From: an uncultured Oscillospiraceae bacterium
Lineage (GTDB): Bacteria; Bacillota; Clostridia; Oscillospirales; Oscillospiraceae
Assembly (NCBI GenBank): GCA_934668295.1
Contig: CAKUND010000074.1
Span: forward strand, 1-9,833
Direction: 5' to 3'
Length of the DNA: 9,833 nucleotides
In this document: piece by piece, positions 6,324-9,833 of the stretch
Layout of the letters: each line of letters starts with the position of its first letter
How positions within the stretch are numbered: position 1 is the stretch's first letter
Notes under the pieces: generated by a model
The model's database searches: none
Told to the model about the DNA's origin: nothing
Seen by the model: the letters and a program-made list of their open reading frames with translations, nothing else
Translations under genes and position numbers: made by a program

Positions 6324-7625
6324 ATGAAACGCTGTCTGATTTTCATGCTTCTGCTCTGTCTGCTGCTGACTGCCTGCCAAAAACAGGCGCAGCCAGAGCC
6401 GGCAGCCATTTCAGAAGCCGCCGACACGCAGGCAATTGCCAAACCGGATGCAGAAGCGCCGGAGCGGACGCTGACGCTCGGTATGATCGACTTTGACTCG
6501 GAAAAGAGCGTGCTCCGCGGCATGATCCAGAGCTACAACCTCTCCGGTGCGCCGGTCAGGATCGACATTCTCAACTATGCTGACGGCGCGGAAAGCCGCG
6601 CAGACGCTGTGACGCGCATGACGGCGGAGCTGCTGGCCGGGAATGTGCCAGATCTGCTCGATTGCAGCGATCTGAGCGGCGCGCAGTACGCGGGCTACGC
6701 GAAAAACGGCATTCTGCTGCCGCTGGACGGGATGCCGGAAGCGGAGCTTCTGTCCGGTATTCTGAAGCCGTGCTATGTGGACGGGACGCTCTATTCCGTC
6801 GTCGGGGCTTTCGCGCTCGACCCGCTGTTCGGCCCGGCGGAGAAGCTCGGCGCGTCGCTGGAAACGTCGGTCGAGGACGTGCTGTGCGGCGCGGTCCCGG
6901 ACGTCAGCTTTTTCTGGGGCGGCGAAGATCTGCTCAGTGTCTACTGCCGCCACGCGGCGGAGCAGTATCTGGACTATGATACGCAGACCGCTTCCTTCGA
7001 GAGCGAGAAATTTTTGAATATTCTGACGGCCTGCGCGGCCGTTTCTTCCGCAGCGCCTGCCCCGGACAGCATCATGCAGCAGCCGATGCGCTCCGCCGCG
7101 ATGTACCGGTCCATGCAGATTTCCTGGTACCAGCAGACCGGCGGCGCGTTCCGTGTGCTTGCCCTCGATTCGGACGGCGGGACGGCATATCAGCCGGTTC
7201 TGCAGCTTGGTGTCTGCGCCGGTTCCGCCATGCGGGAAGCGGCGGCGGAGGCGCTGCGGAACATGCTGCGGGAAGACTTTCAGCAGGCCATTGCAGACGC
7301 GTTCCCGGTCAGCCGCGCCGCGCTGCGCGAGCTGATGCAGAAGGAGATCGAAGCGCAGAGGGCCGAACGGCAGACGGCCATCCGCGAAGAGGGCCGCGTT
7401 GAGGTCGGCGAGGCAGGCGATCTTGCGTTTCTGTTTGACGAAGCCGCTGCGGATGATCTGATGAACGTGCTGGAGCACGCCGACTGCCGCTCCTGTGACA
7501 ATCAGGAAATTTTGAAGATCATCCTTGACGAAGCGGACGCCTATTTCAAAGGCCGGAAAACCGCACAGGAGGCCGCACAGGTCATGGACAGGCGCGCGGC
7601 GCTGTTTATTGCGGAAGCCGGATGA
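6324..7625 (+). CDS. Solute-binding-type lipoprotein (family 1 extracellular solute-binding protein-like)
   Basis: A surface lipoprotein of 433 residues anchored outside the membrane. A short signal peptide (MKRCLIFMLLLCLLL) ends in the lipobox L15-T16-A17-C18, followed by a Q/P/A/E-rich linker to about 48. The mature part shows signatures of bacterial solute-binding proteins: a TLTLGMIDFD beta strand, MTAELLAGNVPDLLDCSDL with YAKNGILLPLDGM (about 92-135), and a C-terminal helix-rich end, EADAYFKGRKTAQEAAQVMDRRAALFI, matching the usual family ending. The ATG is fixed by AGGAGG (6310-6315) 8 bases upstream; the longer in-frame upstream start would run through the MITE. No permease or ATPase gene is in view on either side, so it may serve an unlinked transporter or act as a sensor or carbohydrate-capture protein. 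A CRSC motif near 391-394 is unexplained. The ligand cannot be read from the sequence. Confidence 0.8.
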   Translation: MKRCLIFMLLLCLLLTACQKQAQPEPAAISEAADTQAIAKPDAEAPERTLTLGMIDFDSEKSVLRGMIQSYNLSGAPVRIDILNYADGAESRADAVTRMTAELLAGNVPDLLDCSDLSGAQYAGYAKNGILLPLDGMPEAELLSGILKPCYVDGTLYSVVGAFALDPLFGPAEKLGASLETSVEDVLCGAVPDVSFFWGGEDLLSVYCRHAAEQYLDYDTQTASFESEKFLNILTACAAVSSAAPAPDSIMQQPMRSAAMYRSMQISWYQQTGGAFRVLALDSDGGTAYQPVLQLGVCAGSAMREAAAEALRNMLREDFQQAIADAFPVSRAALRELMQKEIEAQRAERQTAIREEGRVEVGEAGDLAFLFDEAAADDLMNVLEHADCRSCDNQEILKIILDEADAYFKGRKTAQEAAQVMDRRAALFIAEAG

Positions 7626-7640
7626 TACAGCCGGTTTTTT
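7617..7640 (+). terminator. Weak terminator after the lipoprotein gene
   Basis: CCGG at 7618-7621 and again at 7631-7634 can form a 4-5 bp stem over a short loop, followed by TTTTTT (7635-7640). The stem is short, so efficiency is doubtful. The T-run directly precedes the next promoter, which fits an end to the lipoprotein transcript here. Confidence 0.35.
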
Positions 7641-7644
7641 GCTG

Positions 7645-7673
7645 TTGACAGCCGTAACCATTTGTGCTATGCT
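7645..7673 (+). promoter_or_regulatory. Strong promoter for the M56 protease gene
   Basis: A consensus -35 TTGACA (7645-7650) is followed after exactly 17 bases by TATGCT (7668-7673), itself preceded by TGC, an extended -10. Predicted transcription starts near 7680, leaving a leader of about 80 bases before the ATG at 7762. This is the best sigma-A-type promoter in the window and makes the M56 gene its own transcription unit. Confidence 0.65.
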
Positions 7674-7677
7674 ATGA

Positions 7678-7689
7678 TTACAGACGTAA
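7678..7689. promoter_or_regulatory. BlaI/MecI-like operator over the predicted start site
   Basis: TTACAGACGTAA differs at one fixed base from the TTACAnnTGTAA dyad recognised by BlaI/MecI repressors and straddles the expected +1 of the promoter at 7645-7673. BlaR1-like genes are normally repressed by such a protein. No blaI gene is in the window, so the repressor would have to be encoded elsewhere. A single short site could also be chance. Confidence 0.35.
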
Positions 7690-7761
7690 ACAGCAAGATA
7701 AAAAACGTGAGCTCGACGAGCTGTATGCGCTGCTGCGGAATATGGAGGAGAAAAAAGCGCC

Positions 7762-9833
7762 ATGGCTGAATGGTTTGTTTCGTCCGCCGTGTTGGCGTCG
7801 CTGCTCATCGGAGCACACTATCTGCTGCGCGGGAAAATCAGCGCAAGATTGCAGTACACACTCTGGCTGGTGCTGCTCGTGCGGCTGCTGCTGCCGCTTT
7901 CCATCGGGAAAACTGCCGTCAGCGTGGCAAATCTTCTGCCGGAGGCTGAACCGGCCGCTGTCATGCAGACGGAACCTGCCGCCGCACCTCCTGCGCAATC
8001 GGCCAGTACACCGGAACCGGCTGCGCCCGCAGCGCCGGTGCAGACGCCCACACAGCCGGTGCAGCGCCCGGCGTCCACGCCTGCGCAGGCGGAAACGGGC
8101 AGCGCAGAACCGGAAAAATCTGCGCAGAAGTCCGCCGTTTCCGTGCGGAAGATATTCATGCTTGTATGGGCCTCCGGCGCGGCTTTGCTGGGGCTGTGGT
8201 TCCTGTTCTGCAATCTCCGGTACGGACGGCAGCTGCGGGCGGGCGTTTTGCGCGCGATCGCGCCGAAGGAGGGCCGTCCGGCTGTCCGGCTGACGCGAAC
8301 CGCGCTGTCGCCGTGCCTGTTCGGGCTTTTCCCGCCCGCGATCTACGTGACAATGGACTGCGCGCAGGACGAGCAGCTGCTGCACCACTGCGCGGAGCAC
8401 GAATATACGCATTATCTCCACCGCGACCACATCTGGGCCGTCCTGCGCGGCGTGTGCCTCGCGCTGCACTGGTTCAACCCGCTGGTGTGGTGGGCAGCGG
8501 CGCTTTCCCGCACCGACGCGGAGCTCTTCTGCGACGAGGATACCGTCCGCCGTCTCGGCGAGGACGCACGTGTGGATTATGGCCGCTCGCTCATCCGCAT
8601 GACGTGCCGCGAGCGGGTCGATCCCCTCAGCGCGGCAACGACAATGTCGGGGCGCGGTGGACAGCTCAGAACGCGCATCATTTCCATCACAAAGCACCCG
8701 AAAACCGCAATTCCCGTTCTGATCCTCGTGCTTCTGCTCTGCGCCGCGGCAGTCGGCTGCACCATGACCGGCGCGAAGGATGCCGCGCCAGCGCAGCAGA
8801 CATCGGAAAAAACAGAGGACACGCCCGGGGAATCAGAAGCGCAGGAGGCCACACGCGAGGAACCGGAAGCGGCAGTGGAATTCACCACCACACAGGACAC
8901 GGTCACGCTCAGTGTCCCGACACGATACGAAAACGAAATCACTGCGGACGATTCGTTTATGATCGAAGCGCCGGAGGCCGGCGAGCATGACCTGGACGAT
9001 GTGCTGTTCTCCTTCTACGACAAAAGTCAGGCATCAGAAGACCGCCTCGGCCTCGTCTGGGCGATCCGCGCGTTCCAGTTTGAAGACCCGGCGGAGCTGG
9101 TCAAGGACGGCGCAGACCGATGGGTCGAGGAAAATCTTATGGCGCTGAACACGCATCTGCTCGGCACACGCGGCAGCACGGCATATTATTTCTTCTGCCT
9201 GAGCCCGTCGGACAAGGCGGTACGGCAGTATGACAGTTCGGACACAGCGGCGGTCAGCTCGTATTACCAGCACGCAGCCGACGGCTTGGATATCTTAAAG
9301 GATTTTGTTGTCCGCAACGGCCTTGCGCCGGTGGAGGGCGCGGTCGACTGGGAGGCGTGGTATCAGGAATTCATTCTGCCGCGCATTGAGGCCGAAACGG
9401 ACCCAGCCGCGGACGCGGCATGGTTCGCCGCGCGCGAGCCGGTGGAGCAGTGGCCCAAATTTACCGTGAACGGCACGTCGATCTATGATCTGACACTGGA
9501 CGACATCCAAAATGTTTACGGCACATATGAACGCATTTACCACTGGATGAACATCCAGACGTCCTATTATGACATCGTGCAGTTTGCGGACGGCTCGCAG
9601 GCCGCGGGCTGGATGAGCAAGGACGGCACGATCCACTATCCGGACGCCGCATATCTGCGGCTGGATGCCGGGGTTGAGGTCTGCGGCATTCCGTTTGGTG
9701 CGGATTACCGCGAGGCGGCGAACCGCTTCCCGCGCGACACCGAGCCGGTACTCGAACAGGTCGACGAACACACGGCGCGGCTGATGCTCGGCGGCGAGAT
9801 CCTGTACATGGGCAAATACAGCTACATCGAGTA
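7762..9833 (+). CDS. M56-family (BlaR1-like) membrane metalloprotease with unidentified extracellular domain, 3'-truncated by window edge
   Basis: An integral membrane zinc protease of the BlaR1/MecR1 type; 690 residues are visible and the frame is still open at the window end. TM1 (about 4-22) and TM2 (30-48) are followed by a Pro/Ala/Thr-rich linker (about 60-128) and TM3 (132-153). The cytoplasmic peptidase has SPCLFGLFPPAIYV, the zinc motif HEYTH (213-217) and the downstream DAELFCDED (252-260) with Glu254 as probable third ligand. TM4 (316-332) ends in GCTMTGA, as in many clostridial members. After an acidic linker, an extracellular part from about 373 is rich in aromatic residues. It shows no SxxK or KTG motif of a penicillin-binding sensor, so the signal is unlikely to be a beta-lactam. 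Start: GGAGGAG (7744-7750) before ATG. By analogy, ligand binding outside would trigger cleavage of a cytoplasmic repressor. Confidence 0.88.
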   Translation, partial: MAEWFVSSAVLASLLIGAHYLLRGKISARLQYTLWLVLLVRLLLPLSIGKTAVSVANLLPEAEPAAVMQTEPAAAPPAQSASTPEPAAPAAPVQTPTQPVQRPASTPAQAETGSAEPEKSAQKSAVSVRKIFMLVWASGAALLGLWFLFCNLRYGRQLRAGVLRAIAPKEGRPAVRLTRTALSPCLFGLFPPAIYVTMDCAQDEQLLHHCAEHEYTHYLHRDHIWAVLRGVCLALHWFNPLVWWAAALSRTDAELFCDEDTVRRLGEDARVDYGRSLIRMTCRERVDPLSAATTMSGRGGQLRTRIISITKHPKTAIPVLILVLLLCAAAVGCTMTGAKDAAPAQQTSEKTEDTPGESEAQEATREEPEAAVEFTTTQDTVTLSVPTRYENEITADDSFMIEAPEAGEHDLDDVLFSFYDKSQASEDRLGLVWAIRAFQFEDPAELVKDGADRWVEENLMALNTHLLGTRGSTAYYFFCLSPSDKAVRQYDSSDTAAVSSYYQHAADGLDILKDFVVRNGLAPVEGAVDWEAWYQEFILPRIEAETDPAADAAWFAAREPVEQWPKFTVNGTSIYDLTLDDIQNVYGTYERIYHWMNIQTSYYDIVQFADGSQAAGWMSKDGTIHYPDAAYLRLDAGVEVCGIPFGADYREAANRFPRDTEPVLEQVDEHTARLMLGGEILYMGKYSYIE

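Noticed and set aside
7674..7769. 31-codon frame overlapping the M56 start (possible leader peptide)
   Set aside because: No ribosome site, and the predicted transcription start near 7680 falls after its ATG.
7664..8293. 209-codon + frame overlapping the M56 gene
   Set aside because: After the first ~35 codons it becomes Arg/Cys/Pro-rich shadow sequence; the M56 motifs are in the other frame.

Overview
The window looks like chromosomal DNA of a GC-rich anaerobic gut Firmicute, most likely Oscillospiraceae/Ruminococcaceae. The grounds are: GC-rich codon choice with strong GGAGG-type ribosome binding sites; a clostridial-type glycerol operon ending in a DUF1667 gene; an XRE regulator and an M56/BlaR1-like protein of kinds common in that family; and AT-rich intergenic promoters with TATAAT-like boxes. 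The assignment is inference from recognised families, not from a database search.

Region 1 (1-5268) is a glycerol catabolism cluster, all on the + strand: glycerol kinase (5' end cut off by the window), the GlpF channel, and then three tightly coupled genes, a GlpA-like FAD/[2Fe-2S] oxidoreductase, an FAD/NAD(P) pyridine-nucleotide oxidoreductase, and a small DUF1667 cysteine-motif protein. Together they import glycerol, phosphorylate it and oxidise glycerol-3-phosphate to dihydroxyacetone phosphate. The three-gene set probably stands in for the GlpABC dehydrogenase. A strong hairpin with a T-rich tail separates kinase/channel from the redox trio and could act as an attenuator.

Region 2 (5269-5491) has no protein gene. 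It holds repeated GTTCACA motifs, a TATACT box, a 38-nt all-pyrimidine run and a 17-bp perfect hairpin with a T-rich tail. I read this as a possible ~100-nt small RNA with a C/U-rich unpaired region.

Region 3 (5492-6323) is a divergent pair: an XRE-type repressor on the - strand and a 53-residue protein of unknown function on the + strand. They are separated by a perfect 15-bp inverted repeat that overlaps the + promoter and is probably an operator. Next comes a 164-bp non-coding palindromic element with 20-bp perfect terminal inverted repeats (TA at each outer edge), a MITE-like insertion.

Region 4 (6324-9833) holds a solute-binding-type lipoprotein with no transporter genes beside it, then a strong promoter with a BlaI/MecI-like operator, then an M56 (BlaR1-like) membrane metalloprotease that runs off the window end. 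The protease lacks a blaI partner in view and carries a non-beta-lactamase extracellular domain, so it may be a surface sensor for an unknown signal. The most interesting items are the candidate small RNA, the palindromic element and the orphan M56 sensor.
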